From NCBI GenBank assembly GCA_022606425.2, contig JAHDVF020000211.1:5301001-5365000 (forward strand): a stretch of DNA of 64,000 nt, in the 5' to 3' direction. How positions within the stretch are numbered: the first letter of the stretch is position 1; each line of letters starts with the position of its first letter. Below the pieces are notes generated by a model. The model ran no database searches. It saw only the letters and a program-made list of their open reading frames with translations, and was not told the DNA's origin. The stretch comes from Lepidostoma basale (Eukaryota; Arthropoda; Insecta; Trichoptera; Lepidostomatidae). The translations under genes were made by a program, and so were the position numbers. Positions 20,640-31,496 of this stretch are shown one piece after another.

Positions 20640-21570
20640 ATTTTCTATTTCATGGTGTAAAATTTATTTATTTATTTATTGATAATTTACCAAGTACATG
20701 GTTTTAATACCTCCCAACTGGGGTAACCCGTTCTAGGGAGGCATTCCTAGTACTCTATATAATTTCAATATATAATATAATTTACAATTTTAGGGAGCAG
20801 TTAAGGGGAGCAACACATATCCTAAAGTGTATAACTTAAAATTAATTGACTTATATATTATATAACACTATTTAAACACTATATTGTCTTGTATAACACT
20901 ATTTAAACTATTTACTTATTTTTAAAAATTATACTACATTCAAGCCGCCCCTTTTTTAATGTCTCCGTAGTAACATGTTTTTTGTAATTGTGCATTGTCA
21001 TTTTTTGTGGGTCGTTTATAGTTTTTTTATTATGTTATAGAGTTTGGGTCCAAGATAGTAGAAATGTCTTTGCGAATAAGAAGTTTTAGTTTTTGGTACA
21101 AAATGGTTATGTTTGTTGCGTGTGTTGTACGTTTGTTGTCCTTTTATGTGTCTGTCGGTGTCCTTGTGGTAGTGCACGACTAAATTTCTTATATATAGTT
21201 GTATTATGTCCGGTACTTGAAATTCATCGAATAGTTGGTCTGAGGGGAATCGATATGGTTTTTTGTTAATGACTCTTATTATTGTCTTTTGGGCTACAAT
21301 GACTGGGTTAAGTGTAGTTATTGTAGTTCCTCCCCATCCTATTAAACCGTAGTTTAGGATGGATTGGACGAATGCATAATATACTGTCTTAAGTGTCGCT
21401 GACGGTAATATATTTCTAATATTTCAAAAAAATGTAAATAAGGCTTCTGATTCTCTTGGAGACAGCTTTAATTTGGTCTATCCATCTAAGATGATCGTCT
21501 AAATGTATTCCTAAGTATTTGGTAGAAGTAACTTTAGTCAGCGGCACTGCTTTCCTTTTTTACCACTTTG
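20640..21570 (-). mobile_element. LINE-N (CR1/Jockey group) 3' half of the polymerase plus 3' UTR
   Basis: Minus strand: KYLGIHLDDHLRWIDQIKAV (RT thumb motif), YYAFVQSILNYGLIGWGG, QLFDEFQVPDIIQLYIRNLV, then YNTRNKHNHFVPKT and QRHFYYLGPKLYN, the final block of CR1-group polymerases. One or two frameshifts near 21420-21430 break it. The 3' UTR (20640-20940) contains TACCTCCCAACTGGGGTAAC, which recurs at 55160. RT catalytic motifs are absent. Confidence 0.85.
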
Positions 21571-21854
21571 TCTGCAGGAGGGATTTATATGCGTTTATTG
21601 GGCTGGTGGTGGCCACAGGATGGGTATAAATACCCTTTTAGCGAACTCGTAAACTGATGGAGATTTATAATATTTTTATCACATGTCAATGTATACATGT
21701 ATTTAATAAAGTATACAAGTTATCATTATTTTTCATTTACAACATATACACAGTAATGTGCGTACAGATTTAGTATAAAAATTGATAAAAAATACTCAAT
21801 TAAGCAGTTATTATGATATCTGTATTTTGAATGAGATACATTACGTTTATTGAA
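21571..21854. other. Unassigned AT-rich sequence
   Basis: No feature recognised. Confidence 0.4.
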
Positions 21855-21944
21855 AGTTAAGGCATTGATACTGTGAAATTCTATTGTAATACACTTTGGG
21901 ATTTAACAATTACGCTGTTTATTTTCCACTTAAATATTATTTAT

Positions 21945-21980
21945 CGCGACATGTTTCGGAGGAAAATCCATCTTCAGGTG
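21945..21980 (-). ncRNA. Hammerhead-like core, left arm of PAL-2
   Basis: Minus strand: CACCTGAAGA, T, GGATTTTCCTCC (weakened stem II), GAAACATGTCGCG. The conserved strand residues are kept but stem II has mismatches. Confidence 0.5.
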
Positions 21981-22556
21981 TAAATATATAACAAAAAAAA
22001 GACGCATTAAAACGCATTTAAAAATCGATACTATACAAAGGAACAATTGATATAAAAGAAAAATTACCCATAATAATTGCTTTAAGAACTAAAAATGATT
22101 TTTTAATCGTAATAATACATAATAAATAGAAGCGATAATATAAAATTGTAATACGGAAAAAAACAAACATTAGAAAATACACATTTTGCCTAGATATTAA
22201 TATTGATTGCGTTGACATTTCCCAAAAAGCTCCCATTTCCAAACATTATTGGAAATGGGAGCTTTGAAGACTAAAAGTAGAAAGGGTATTTAAGGAGAAA
22301 GGAGTAAATGGAGAAATCTGATTATTAATGATGTTTTGTTCCAATTTCACCGGCTCGAGGATTTCCAAAGATTCTAGTTGGTTTAATTTACTTGTGTTGT
22401 AAATTGTGTGTAGACATATTGTTGTATAATGACTTTTAATTATTTTGTATTATTAATATTAAAAAATAATTATTAGTTCTTAAGACAATTAGTCCAGGTA
22501 ATTGTATTAAATTTTTAGTACGTCTTTCATTGTTAAGTTTTTTTGTTATATTTTTA

Positions 22557-22593
22557 CACCTGAAGATGGAGGTCTCCTCCGAAACATGTCGTG
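22557..22593 (+). ncRNA. Hammerhead-like core, right arm of PAL-2
   Basis: Plus strand: CAC, CTGAAGA, T, stem GGAGG/CCTCC with loop TCT, GAAAC, ATG, TC, GTG. CAC and GTG pair as the base of stem I; ACATGT is self-complementary, as in hammerheads that work as dimers; GTC would be the cleavage triplet. The extra T before stem II departs from the canonical fold. Activity is inference. Confidence 0.55.
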
Positions 22594-22663
22594 ATATTTA
22601 ATATTTAAGTGGAAAATAAACAGCGTTATTTTTCTATTCTAAAGTATATTACATTCACTAGTG

Positions 22664-22770
22664 CTTGAACAGTGATGTAAAACTTCATATTATTTAAAAC
22701 AATATAATATTCATACAACACTTTATTGCACTCTTCATACATATGTTTCGGGTTCTCATCTTTCATTGGT
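22664..22770. repeat. PAL-1 end joined to a PAL-6-like core
   Basis: TTGAACAGTGATGTAAAACT is a PAL-1 end; it is followed by TTCATACATATGTTTCGGGT and TCTCATCTTTCATTGG, one arm of another hammerhead-like palindrome. No mirrored partner. Confidence 0.5.
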
Positions 22771-22864
22771 AAACTTTATAACAAATTATACATTTTGACA
22801 GTTTTTATTATAATATTAATGAAAACTGCGATTTCTTGAGTGACATGCCTTGCTATGAAGTTAA

Positions 22865-23150
22865 TAATGTCCTATTACTGGTTGAAGGCCACTAGGGCCT
22901 GTTTTGTGCAGTGTTTGCTGCCACTTACGATGTGAATTCCCAGCTGTCTTTCCTTTTCTACTGGAGTCTTTTAGGCATTTTTCTTCCCTCTGGTTTCTCA
23001 GTACGGCAAAGTGTGGTAATATAATATTTGGGTGTCTATTCTCTCCACATGGTCCCTCCGATATCTTTTTTTTGTGTCCTCCATCTGACGACATCCTGGA
23101 CGTCACACATTCTCTGATGGTGGTGTTTTTCACTCACACTTGGTTCTGAG
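22865..23150 (-). mobile_element. LINE-F C-terminal fragment, heavily decayed
   Basis: Minus strand shows NTTIRE, then in other frames RTQKKD, GRKMPKR and KDSWEF. This parallels RIREICEVEDI, KRDW and GGRPPKRWKDSWES in the better copy at 25400-25790. At least three frameshifts. Confidence 0.62.
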
Positions 23151-23500
23151 AAGTGATTTAGTGAAACAAAACACGCACAATATTAAAACTTCTATAAAGA
23201 AACGTTCTAGTTATAACGAAATAAATCAAATACATAAATACGACCAACTTCATAGTCGGAATAATCCATGTATTTGGATTATACAGTAGCACTTCGAGAA
23301 ATACGTAAAAATAAAAGTGTCTAGCAGTCCATCATCACTTTCTACCCCATTGCAAAAACAGCATGACAAAAAGTGCAAAGCAGGCAGTTTGTTCGAATCC
23401 AGAAATTCCCAAACTTTTCCCTCCCCTCCGCCTGAAAATAAGAATTTCTATATGTACAGAGCCTGAGAATATTTTTTTTAACCATTAAACTGACTGTTTC
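23151..23500. other. Unassigned sequence
   Basis: Nothing recognised; the 78-codon minus frame (23342-23578) partly overlaps a LINE-F scrap. Confidence 0.4.
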
Positions 23501-23655
23501 TTTTTTTCTTAGATTATATCGGGTGATCTGTTGTCTTGGGATTTGCTTCCTCTTGCAATGCGGAAGACCAGCTATCATGCCGTCTTTTGAGTGGTCTGCC
23601 AGGTGAACGCCGGCCTATCCAATTTGCAGCAGTTATACAATTATGTGAGTGTCCA
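23501..23655 (-). mobile_element. LINE-F-related 3' scrap
   Basis: GATTATATCGGGTGATCTGT, CAATGCGGAAGACCAGCT and ATACAATTATGTGAGTG recur at 32776 and 33015-33105, always on the minus strand relative to LINE-F. Confidence 0.6.
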
Positions 23656-23989
23656 TAAGATATTTTTAGTTTCTAATTATTATTATTATATTATTGAAGA
23701 AAAAAATTGAAAATTATATGCAAAAAAAATATTTAAAAATTGTGTGTGTCTTTATAATGCATTTTTTACTTAAAATGCACTGATCGCACTGACACCGGTC
23801 GAAGGCATAAACACAATTTTATTTTATTTTCATTATTAACAATGAACTCTACCATGAAATTTTAAATAACATATTTATATTTTTTTAAATATTTGGCTTG
23901 TTCTAAATTACTGATATAAAAACTTACTAAAAAATTAAACATATAGCAAAACATATATATAAAAACATACAGAATCATGGGTGTATTAT
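23656..23989. other. Unassigned AT-rich sequence
   Basis: Contains CATTATTAACAATGAACTC and ACCATGAAATTTTAA, a short motif related to sequences at 3080 and 8870; otherwise nothing. Confidence 0.4.
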
Positions 23990-24312
23990 GTCATGCCCTA
24001 GTACAAATTTCGGGGATCGAGCGCTTGCGGTAGCCGGTCCATCAGCTTGGAACAATTTTCCTTCACACCTCAGATGCATAAATGATCCGACAGACTTCAG
24101 ATCTAAGCTGAAAACTCATATTTTTCATATTTCAAATCCAATTTAAAACTTGCATATTTTGTTCTATTATACTTTCTAATCGATCACGAATATCAATCAG
24201 ATGCAGCGTTTACATTTAGATTTAGAACACGTCTTAATGCGCCCTCGAGGTGATTACATCACAAAAACAACGCTTTAAAAGTTTTCATGTATTATTATTA
24301 TTTATTATTATG
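23990..24312 (+). mobile_element. LINE-L 3' end copy
   Basis: Plus strand: STNFGDRALAVAGPSAWNNF, PSHLRCINDPTDFRSKLKTH and IFHISNPI then stop. This is the terminal CR1/L2-group block (fGDRaF..AgP..WN.LP...r....f...LK..lf). A ~165-bp 3' UTR follows, ending in an ATT-rich tail at 24291-24312. Confidence 0.82.
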
Positions 24313-24469
24313 AGTTTCACGATAAGGCAATAAATTTGTGGTTCTGTATTACAATAGATTTCAAATTTATTTATTTAAATTAAAACACTGTATTTTACTA
24401 AATGAAAATAAAAAGTAAAGCTCCCGTAGAATATAAATAAAAAGCAAGTGAAATTAATCTTAAAATATA

Positions 24470-24600
24470 TTTACGTAGAATTTTACGATTGGTAGTAATA
24501 TAATTTTTGGGATCTTGGGTATATCCGTGGTTCTTGTTATGTTTTTCGACGTTTCGGAGATTGCGGTCTCCAACTTCAGTTTAGTTATGGTAAACAGATA
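24470..24600 (-). repeat. Hammerhead-like palindrome half (single)
   Basis: Minus strand: AAACTGAAGTTGGAGACC, GCAATCTCCGAAACGTCG. It has the same layout as the PAL families: CTGAAG(T)T, stem GGAGA/TCTCC, GAAAC, GTC. A9 is replaced by T. No mirrored arm nearby. Confidence 0.5.
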
Positions 24601-24664
24601 TTATGTTTTTACAAAAAACACGGATAAAGACAGGACAATCTATTATATAATAATATTCAACGTT

Positions 24665-24905
24665 TGAATAACTTTTTGGAAACATTGTATTTTGCACAAC
24701 ACATTTTCGCACTTTTCACAAACATGTTTCGGGATACGAAATTCTCTTCTACAGTATATGAATTTTAATTATAAGGTTAAAATTCATACACTGAAGAAGG
24801 GAACTTTGTGTCCCGAGACATGTTTGCGTAAAGTACGAAAAAGCGTTGTGAAAATACAATGTTTCCAAAAGATTATTCAAATGTGGATCCACAATACAAA
24901 GTGAT
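24665..24905. repeat. PAL-6 palindromic element
   Basis: Arms of ~100 bp: GGAAACATTGTATTTTGCAC facing GTGAAAATACAATGTTTCC. Left core (minus strand) reads CTGTAGAAGAGAATTTC, GTATCCCGAAACATGTTTG; right core (plus) CTGAAGAAGGGAACTTTG, TGTCCCGAGACATG. CTGAAGA survives on the right and GAAAC on the left. AT-rich centre, no frame. Confidence 0.78.
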
Positions 24906-25380
24906 GGCGAATATATAAGAAATATACTACGGACTGAAACTATACAACGAACTATCATTGAAACTAAAAGAAAAACCTAAAAATAACTTTTAAATAAAAC
25001 TCTAATAAAAATGTAGTGCACAATGGTGTCCTTCCTCCGACCCTTATGTATTTTCTATATCGGCATTCCGGAACCGGCCGCATACAAGACGAATGTCTCT
25101 CTATCATTTAAAAACATGATTATTGCTTATTATAACATCGATTAACATTAAACTTAAACTATTTTAAAGCCATGAGTCATAGAGTCTACCTGCGTATATA
25201 TATCAGTGGCTGTGGGTAATTGCTTCACCTCTGCACTTCGATTGTTAATTAGATAAGTAAAACCCTTTCGTATATCGTGTTCCGCGTTCGTAAAGTATAA
25301 ACACCTAAAAACTAATTTCTCGAACAATGTTGTAAATTTTTATATTAAATATTTAAAATAAATTAAAATAATATATGCGT
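24906..25380. other. Unassigned sequence with an RTE-A scrap
   Basis: TAGTGCACAATGGTGTCCTT and CGACCCTTATGTAT (25014-25053) are a 40-bp RTE-A scrap; the rest shows no feature. Confidence 0.45.
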
Positions 25381-25399
25381 TTTCTCCGGCATTCTCACA

Positions 25400-25790
25400 C
25401 ATTTGACCAATTCTTACACATGGCGTCGAAGCAAGGGCAGACACAGAAAGGACCCAAAAAGTTTTGAGGACTTCCGAAATGAAGACACTGAGGACGACAC
25501 TGAGGCAAGACACTGAGAGATCGCGAGAGGAACACCAGAATAAGAGAGATATGTGAGGTTGAGGATATTATAAGATGGAGCAGACAGCGAAAAAGGGATT
25601 GGTACGGTCATGTTCAAAGAATGGACACCACCAGACTCCCCTATATTGCATTGCATAATCAACCTCATTGGACTTGTCCTGGAGGAAGACCTCCTAAAAG
25701 ATGGAAGGACAGTTGGGAGTCTACCTCACAGGAGGAGCAACATTCTGGAGAACATACCACATTGGTCTACAACAAGTAAGAAGAAGAAGA
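25400..25790 (+). mobile_element. LINE-F C-terminal fragment
   Basis: Plus strand, changing frame: YGVEARADTERTQKVLRTSE, MKTLRT, then RIREICEVEDIIRW, KRDWYGHVQRMDTTRLPYIA and GGRPPKRWKDSWES, ending in a GAAGAAGAAGAA tail at 25777. A post-RT LINE block; no RT core is present. Confidence 0.82.
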
Positions 25791-25799
25791 ATAATAATT

Positions 25800-25945
25800 T
25801 ACGTTTTCGCGACAGTGACATGTTTTGTCTTGCAAGTGCATCGTTAAATCGAGACATGCGCTAACAAAGCCTAATACGTCACTCACAAAATATAATTAAA
25901 CTTCTAGAAAACGAAAGTTTTAATACATTTTTAAATTCCAAAATC
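25800..25945. repeat. PAL-1, degenerate
   Basis: GTGACATGTTTTGTCTTGC facing a decayed right arm and CTAGAAAACGAAAGTTTTAA. It follows the LINE-F tail directly. Confidence 0.65.
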
Positions 25946-26555
25946 TTATCGAAAATCTAAAGGTACACATAAACGAGTGGTAAAATGGGTATTTTAAATA
26001 ATAATAATATTTTAATACACAGTATTATTTACCTAAGTTTATTAAAAACATATACATATTACGTCTTTGATGAAATTGCCTGTATTAAAATCATTTTAAT
26101 AGCAATAATCTGTATAATAATGACAAATATTATAAGTAAACAGGATACATTATTTGACAGGCTTATTGCCATAGCAACACATCCTAGGTGGACTGCTGTA
26201 AACACGTAGGATGGCTATTCTGACACACTCTTTAAGTTTTCTACTTCGATTCTTGCGAATTTCCCGATCCTGAAAATTCCCACCTTAAAACAAATGAGTG
26301 GTATTTGATTTAAATTAAACTTTAACTTTTCTACCGAAGCATATTAAAGGATACCTTGAAGCAAAGTAATGTTCGTTTGAAAGTTATGAAATGTATATTT
26401 AATTAAATTCAAGTGTGATTCAAGAATTTTATTTTTTGTGCTGAGGGGGGGAAAATGGTCAAAGACGATTGCAGGACTACAATAAACCCCTATGGTACTT
26501 TCTGTTTCTGCAATGGTACCACCTTTCGGTATTTCTACGTTGCAGCCATGTCATT
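25946..26555. other. Unassigned sequence
   Basis: About 600 bp, no frame or repeat recognised. Confidence 0.45.
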
Positions 26556-26559
26556 GCAT

Positions 26560-26720
26560 AAGGAATTAACAGTGTTGTTAACTGTTGAGTTAAAATACTT
26601 TGTTTTATGCATCACACATGTATTTTTATTTTACGCGAGGACTGTTTCGTCAACCTAGGTTCACATCATCAGGTGTTACAATAATATAAAATAAAATTAC
26701 AATTGTGATACATAATTTTT
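26560..26720 (-). repeat. PAL-3 half element with hammerhead-like core
   Basis: Minus strand: ACACCTGATGATGTGAACCT, AGGTTGACGAAACAGTCC, then CGCG. CTGATGA and GAAAC are intact; the self-complementary AGCT has become AGTC, and stem II (T/GAACCT/AGGTTGAC) is imperfect. Only one arm is present. Confidence 0.62.
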
Positions 26721-26847
26721 TTTTTTTTAATTAAACAGTTTATAATGTTAAAGTATCACAAGACTATTTATTATTATTGTTTATTCATACAAGAAAGTTT
26801 TCAAAAATATCTTTGGATTACCACAATTAAATCCCATTTCTTCTGAA

Positions 26848-27395
26848 GACTAACTAACTAACTAACTAACCATCAGGCCATTTCCCCGGAGGGGTAGGTA
26901 GAGAGGATGGATCGCCACAATGCTCTGTCCTGGCATACTTCTCGGACTTGCTTTACATTCATAGATCGTACCATGCACGCACGTAGATTATTCCGACTTC
27001 GAATGTGACCGCCTTTTAGTAATTGATTAATTTGGTCATGTCATGTTTTCCTCGGTCGCCCTCGGCTTCTTTTTCCACTCGCGCTGCTTGTGTACATCTT
27101 TTTAACCATTCTACTCTCATCCATTCGTTCCATATGTCCAAACCATCTCAGGGATCCTTTTTTAATTTTATACATGATGCAGTCATCTGCCCTGCATTTT
27201 TTTCTTATTTCATCGTTCGGTATTCTATCATGCAACGTTTTCCCGTACATTCTTAGTGATCTCATTTCTGTGGCGTTTATTCTGCTTTCTTTTGCCAGCT
27301 CCAAGCTTCACTTCCATACATCAGGGTTGGCACTAGAATTCCATTGTGTACTGCCATCTTCTGAAGACGCGGTGGATTATTGAGTGATAGGACTC
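26848..27395 (-). mobile_element. RTE-A subfamily 2 fragment
   Basis: Begins with (GTTA)5 in inverted form. Minus-strand frames give MAVHNGILVPTLMYGSEAWS, RMDESRMVKKMYTSSASGKR and SRGRPRKT. The YTSSASGKR segment replaces YVNDVNGTR of the main element, so it is a distinct subfamily, shared with 56075-56615. Frame is broken. Confidence 0.85.
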
Positions 27396-27429
27396 GTTCT
27401 AGGATAAACCAACTGGAGAGCGACTGCTT

Positions 27430-27680
27430 TATATCTTCTTCTTCTTCCTTGAGTTGTCCCATGTATCATACTTGGGATCGCCTCTTCTCATATGACTTCT
27501 CCAGGGCTGTTTGTACTAGGAGGGCCCCATTCTCTTTTGAGACTCCTTTGAATGAGTCTCATCCACGTCAACTCGGGTCTAACACGTCCTCAGAGTTGCT
27601 GGTTCGTTTCCATCACCTCCCGTGTTACATGGTCGGCTGGACGTCGCATGACATGGGACAACATCTCAAATGGTTCTAGC
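27430..27680 (-). mobile_element. LINE-P 3' fragment
   Basis: Minus strand: LSHVMRRPADHVTREVMETN, GRVRPELTWMRLIQR, ending in a GAAGAAGAAG tail at 27430. It lies against the 5' side of the RTE-A copy; no TSD found. Confidence 0.65.
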
Positions 27681-27877
27681 CATAAAAAGGGATCACTTTA
27701 TATTTTATATTATATAGAAGACTAATGAACTATCACATATGGTTAAGTTCTTCGTGTTGAAGAGTTGGTATTTTTCAAATTCTTGTTCTTCTTTTCTTAC
27801 TCCTTTTATACCCTTAGTCTGTTACTATTATCAGGCTGGTCTATCTTTTGATGCTGATTCTTAGCTATCAATCCAGC

Positions 27878-27914
<37 letters not shown>

Positions 27915-28150
27915 TTGGTTGAATCGCTCTTTACATCATGACAGCATAATCCAAATCGATGTAAAGGGTATAGCTATCATAGTGATTCTCGTGACATGTG
28001 ATACGTAGCTAATCTATCGCCATTTTAATGTCACGTGAATTCTACACCAGACAGTGACAGTGTGACAATCACACTGCCCTCGCCGGGAATCGAACCGGAA
28101 CCTTCGGGGTGGCAGTCAATGCACTTAACACTCGTCCACGAAGGTGTCTG
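27878..28150 (-). mobile_element. SINE-1, full-length copy
   Basis: The (ATT)n tail at 27878-27911 is its 3' end. Minus strand: box B GGTTCGATTCC (28083-28093), box A degraded, then GCGAGGGCAGTGTGATTGTC, body and ATCGATTTGG tail. Head ends near 28150. Confidence 0.87.
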
Positions 28151-28749
28151 GTGGTCTTCCGGTGATGGTAGCCAACAGGGATCTGATGCTTCACAACTTG
28201 TGAGATTCTGGAGGGATCCATCCTGTGTACGTTCGCATTTCAGTGTCTTCTGCGTTGTCTGCCCAATTTCTTGAAATTTCGCGGATAGACGTATTCCTCA
28301 CCCAATCTCTTTTCAAATCATTTTAGTTAATCTAAATCTTACCATTTTTCACCTTAAAATATAAATTCTATGGTAGAGTCTAGATTTAAACTAAGATAAT
28401 TTACAAAGGCCGAGAACAATTTTACTCAGTACTGTCATTAAAATCTCACCAACCGTCAATGCCGTGTGGATAAATACCATATTTAGTCTAAATGTGTAAT
28501 GATACATTTTAAAGAACATTTCTATAACAGTTTGCATAATTTTCGAATTGAATATGGTTGAAAATGGAAGAAAATGATGGAGTACTTGATCTGGTGATCA
28601 CAATCAGATAACCGGTCCATGCATGATCTAATACAAAGCTGCTGTCGTCATAAAATCGTGTCCCTTAACTGTTACAATGAAATATATTACAATACAAAGT
28701 GATTCTAACTATTAATAATCAAGTGATGAATGAAACTAACTAACTTTTC
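28151..28749. other. Unassigned sequence
   Basis: About 600 bp without recognised features. Confidence 0.45.
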
Positions 28750-29932
28750 TTTCCTGACATATTTCTCTCGATTCCTCAACATTCATACATCGTGACATGC
28801 ACGCGCGTCGACTCCTCGCGTGTCCGACATTCAAACAAACAAGCAAATTTACTAACTATCACGCCGTTTCCCCGTAGGGGTAGGCAGAGAGAATGGAACG
28901 CCACACTATTCTATTCTGACAAACCTCTCTAGCTTCCTCCACATTCTTACAACGAGTCTTACACGCACGTCGATTCTTCCGACTTCTTACATGACCAACC
29001 TTGAAAATTTGATTAATTTGGTCATGCCACGTTTTCCTTGGTCTGCCTCGCCTCCGTACTCCATTATCATCATTAACGTAAACTTTCTTAACCATTCATT
29101 CACCATCCATGCGCTCCATATGTCCGAACCATCGCAGCGATCCTTTCATAATTTTGTTCATAATACCTTCTTCCTCTCTACATTCCTTTCTTATATCAGC
29201 ATTTGAGATTTAGTCGTATATCGTTCTTCCACACATACATCATAAGAACCTCATCTCTACCGCATTTATTCTGCTTTCATCCTTCTTCTGCCAGTTCCAT
29301 GCTTCACTTCCAAACATTAGGGATGGGACCAGAACTACATTGTGAACGGCCGTTTTCGCTTTCATTGATAGATTCTTGTTTTCAATAACTATTCTTAAAG
29401 CTCCATTCACTTTGTTACCCGCACCAACCCTTCGACGTCACTATCTGTTCGGCCATCTGCTGTGAACATGCTACCTAAATATATTAAATATTTGATTTAT
29501 TTGATCATGCCACTTTTTCCTCGGTCTTCCTCTATTTCTAGCTCCATTTACTTCGTTAACATATACTTTTTTTTACCATTCTTTCTTCATTCATTCTTTC
29601 CATGTCTCCAAACTATCTTAATTATCCTTTCATTATTTTGTTCATAACACCATCATTCGCACCGCATTCACTTCTTATATTTTCATTCGAAACTCTATCA
29701 TACACAGATTATCACACATTCGTCTTAGAGATCTCATTTCTACTGCATTTACTTTACTTTCATCCTTCTTTAGCCAGTTCCATGCTTCGCTTCCATACAT
29801 AAGGATTGGTATAAGAACACCATTGTGCACTGCCATTTTAGCCTTCAATTGTATATATTTTTGTTTGCGATGACAACTTTAAGTGCACCATTCACTTTGT
29901 TGCCTGCCCCACCCTTCAATGTTAATGTTATT
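28750..29932 (-). mobile_element. RTE-A copy split by a second RTE-A
   Basis: Outer pieces 28750-28845 and 29487-29932 join into one continuous minus-strand RTE-A 3' region (...CGACATTCAA plus TATTTGATTTATTTGATC...). The outer copy retains SLRWFGH, KKLYVNEVNG and SEAWNW blocks in decayed form. Confidence 0.85.
28846..29486 (-). mobile_element. Inner RTE-A subfamily 3
   Basis: Minus strand from 29095 gives MVKKVYVNDDNGVRRRGRPR, KTWHDQINQIFKVGHVRS and SILSAYPYGETA. It spans the 3' 640 bp and ends upstream at the codons for YLGSM (ATGCTACCTAAATA). It is inserted in the outer copy within the INQIL codons. Confidence 0.85.
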
Positions 29933-30154
29933 ATTTTAATTACGTTATGCTACATTTTCTTGTAAAACTCTCTAATTATGTTTTTATATTGAGATAAACG
30001 TATGTTTATTGGAAATTTCAATTAACTGTAAGATTGCTATATGTCTCGTATTGCTAGCGTTTAAAAAAGTTTTATAATATAATATTATTAATTCTATGTT
30101 CTTGGCAGTAGTTCATTTTTAATAATGATTTTTTTTTAGTTTGGACCTGGAAAT

Positions 30155-30295
30155 TGATGAGGGAAAAATGGTTAAAAAAAATATATTCAAGCAGTATGAA
30201 TGGAAAAAGAAACAGAGGGTAACTAAGGAAACGATGGCAAGGTCAAATTAATCAATTACTTATAGGCGGAAAATCGACGAGCGTGCATTAGAAGT
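30155..30295 (+). mobile_element. RTE-A scrap
   Basis: GATGAGGGAAAAATGG, AACTAAGGAAACGATGGC, TCGACGAGCGTGCATTAG: the RMVKK to RRACM stretch of subfamily 2, without frame. Confidence 0.65.
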
Positions 30296-30296
30296 C

Positions 30297-30413
30297 GGAA
30301 AATTTCGCCTTGCTAAGGCAGTATCATACATTTGATAATGTCTTAACAAGGCAAAATATATCATTTCCATAAAATATAATAATATTTCTAGAAAATATTC
30401 ATATTAATTATTA
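30297..30413. repeat. PAL-1, outer left arm missing
   Basis: AATTTCGCCTTGCTAAGGCA facing TGTCTTAACAAGGC, AAAATATATC. One long right arm only. Confidence 0.7.
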
Positions 30414-30467
30414 TAAACAGGTTTTATAAACATTTTGTATTATTAAAAATTAATTCTAAATTTGAAT

Positions 30468-30927
30468 GAACAGAATTAATTTACCATATATTAAGAATAA
30501 ATGTTACATATGTATGGAAGCGAAGAAGAAGGATGAGAGCAGCATAAATAGGGTAGTGATGAGATCCCTAAGACGAATGTGTGGTAGAACGATGAATCTC
30601 AAATGCTGATATAAGAAAGGAATGTAGAGCGGAAGATGGTATTATGAACAAAATTATGAAAGGATCGCTGCGTTGTTTCGGACATATGGAGCCCATGGAT
30701 GGAGATAGAATGATTAAAAAAGTATACTTTAACGATGTTAATGGAGTATGGAGTCAAGATAGATCGGGGAAAACATGGCGTGACCAAATTAATCAAATTT
30801 TAAAAGTTGGTAACGTAAGAAGTCGGAACAATCGACGTGCGTGTATGACTCGTATGAATGTGGAGGAAGTTAGAGAGGTGTGTCAGGATAGAGAAGTGTG
30901 CCGGTCCATTCTCTCTGTTTGTTGTTG
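30468..30927 (+). mobile_element. RTE-A subfamily 3 copy with exact 18-bp TSD
   Basis: TTAATTCTAAATTTGAAT occurs at 30450-30467 and 30928-30945 on either side. Plus strand encodes MNKIMKGSLRCFGHMEPMDG, KKVYFNDVNGVWSQ, RRACMTRMNVEEVREVCQDR; it stops at SILS, short of the PFGETA end, so the usual tail is replaced by TTGTTGTTG. Confidence 0.9.
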
Positions 30928-30945
30928 TTAATTCTAAATTTGAAT

Positions 30946-31496
30946 AACTCTACCATAATGAATTTATGTTACGAATAAAGGTTCGAACCTGCTTAATTTA
31001 AATTCGTGTCTTTAGAACATTAGAATATTTTTAATATAAAAGCTGGTTTAGTATAAAACAAGCTAATTAAAATATACTATGCAAGTTTTTAAGCATACAA
31101 CTAGTTTTTCTTTTCTAGTAATTGTTGTTTATCAATCAAATGTCACTTGGATTGCCGAAGCTGTCATGCCAAAGTGTTCCCTTCTCTTTTACTCATTAGA
31201 CGCGCAAATGAGATGCGAATAGCTCAGGGCTCCGCCTTATAACGGGGCTTGACTCGTTTCTAGATTTGCTTCACACGCCTTCGTATAATCTGAATGGCAA
31301 ATGAGGTAAATGCAATTCTGTATGCAGGGCCGCACGCGCTACAGTTGCAAGCAATTGGGACACGAAGGACAGTTTACAAAAATAAACCTAAAAGCAATCT
31401 TGAGTTCGTACTCAAATTTTATAGAAAATAATCATGAACTTAAGCACTATTTATTGAAACACGGACTGCAGAAATCCTATATCGACGATAACTTTT
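30946..31496. other. Unassigned sequence
   Basis: Partly GC-richer (31140-31380) and without repeat matches; a 62-codon plus frame (31310-31498) is not recognised. Confidence 0.4.

Larger units (their letters stand above)
21855..22655. repeat. PAL-2 longest form, ~800 bp
   Basis: Outer arms (GGCATTGATACTGTGAAATT; GCTGTTTATTTTCCACTTAA facing TTAAGTGGAAAATAAACAGC) are well matched. Inner arms carry AAAGACGCATTAAAA and TTAGTACGTCTTT. The ~450-bp centre has no gene-like frame. Both arms hold a hammerhead-like core, listed separately. Confidence 0.83.
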
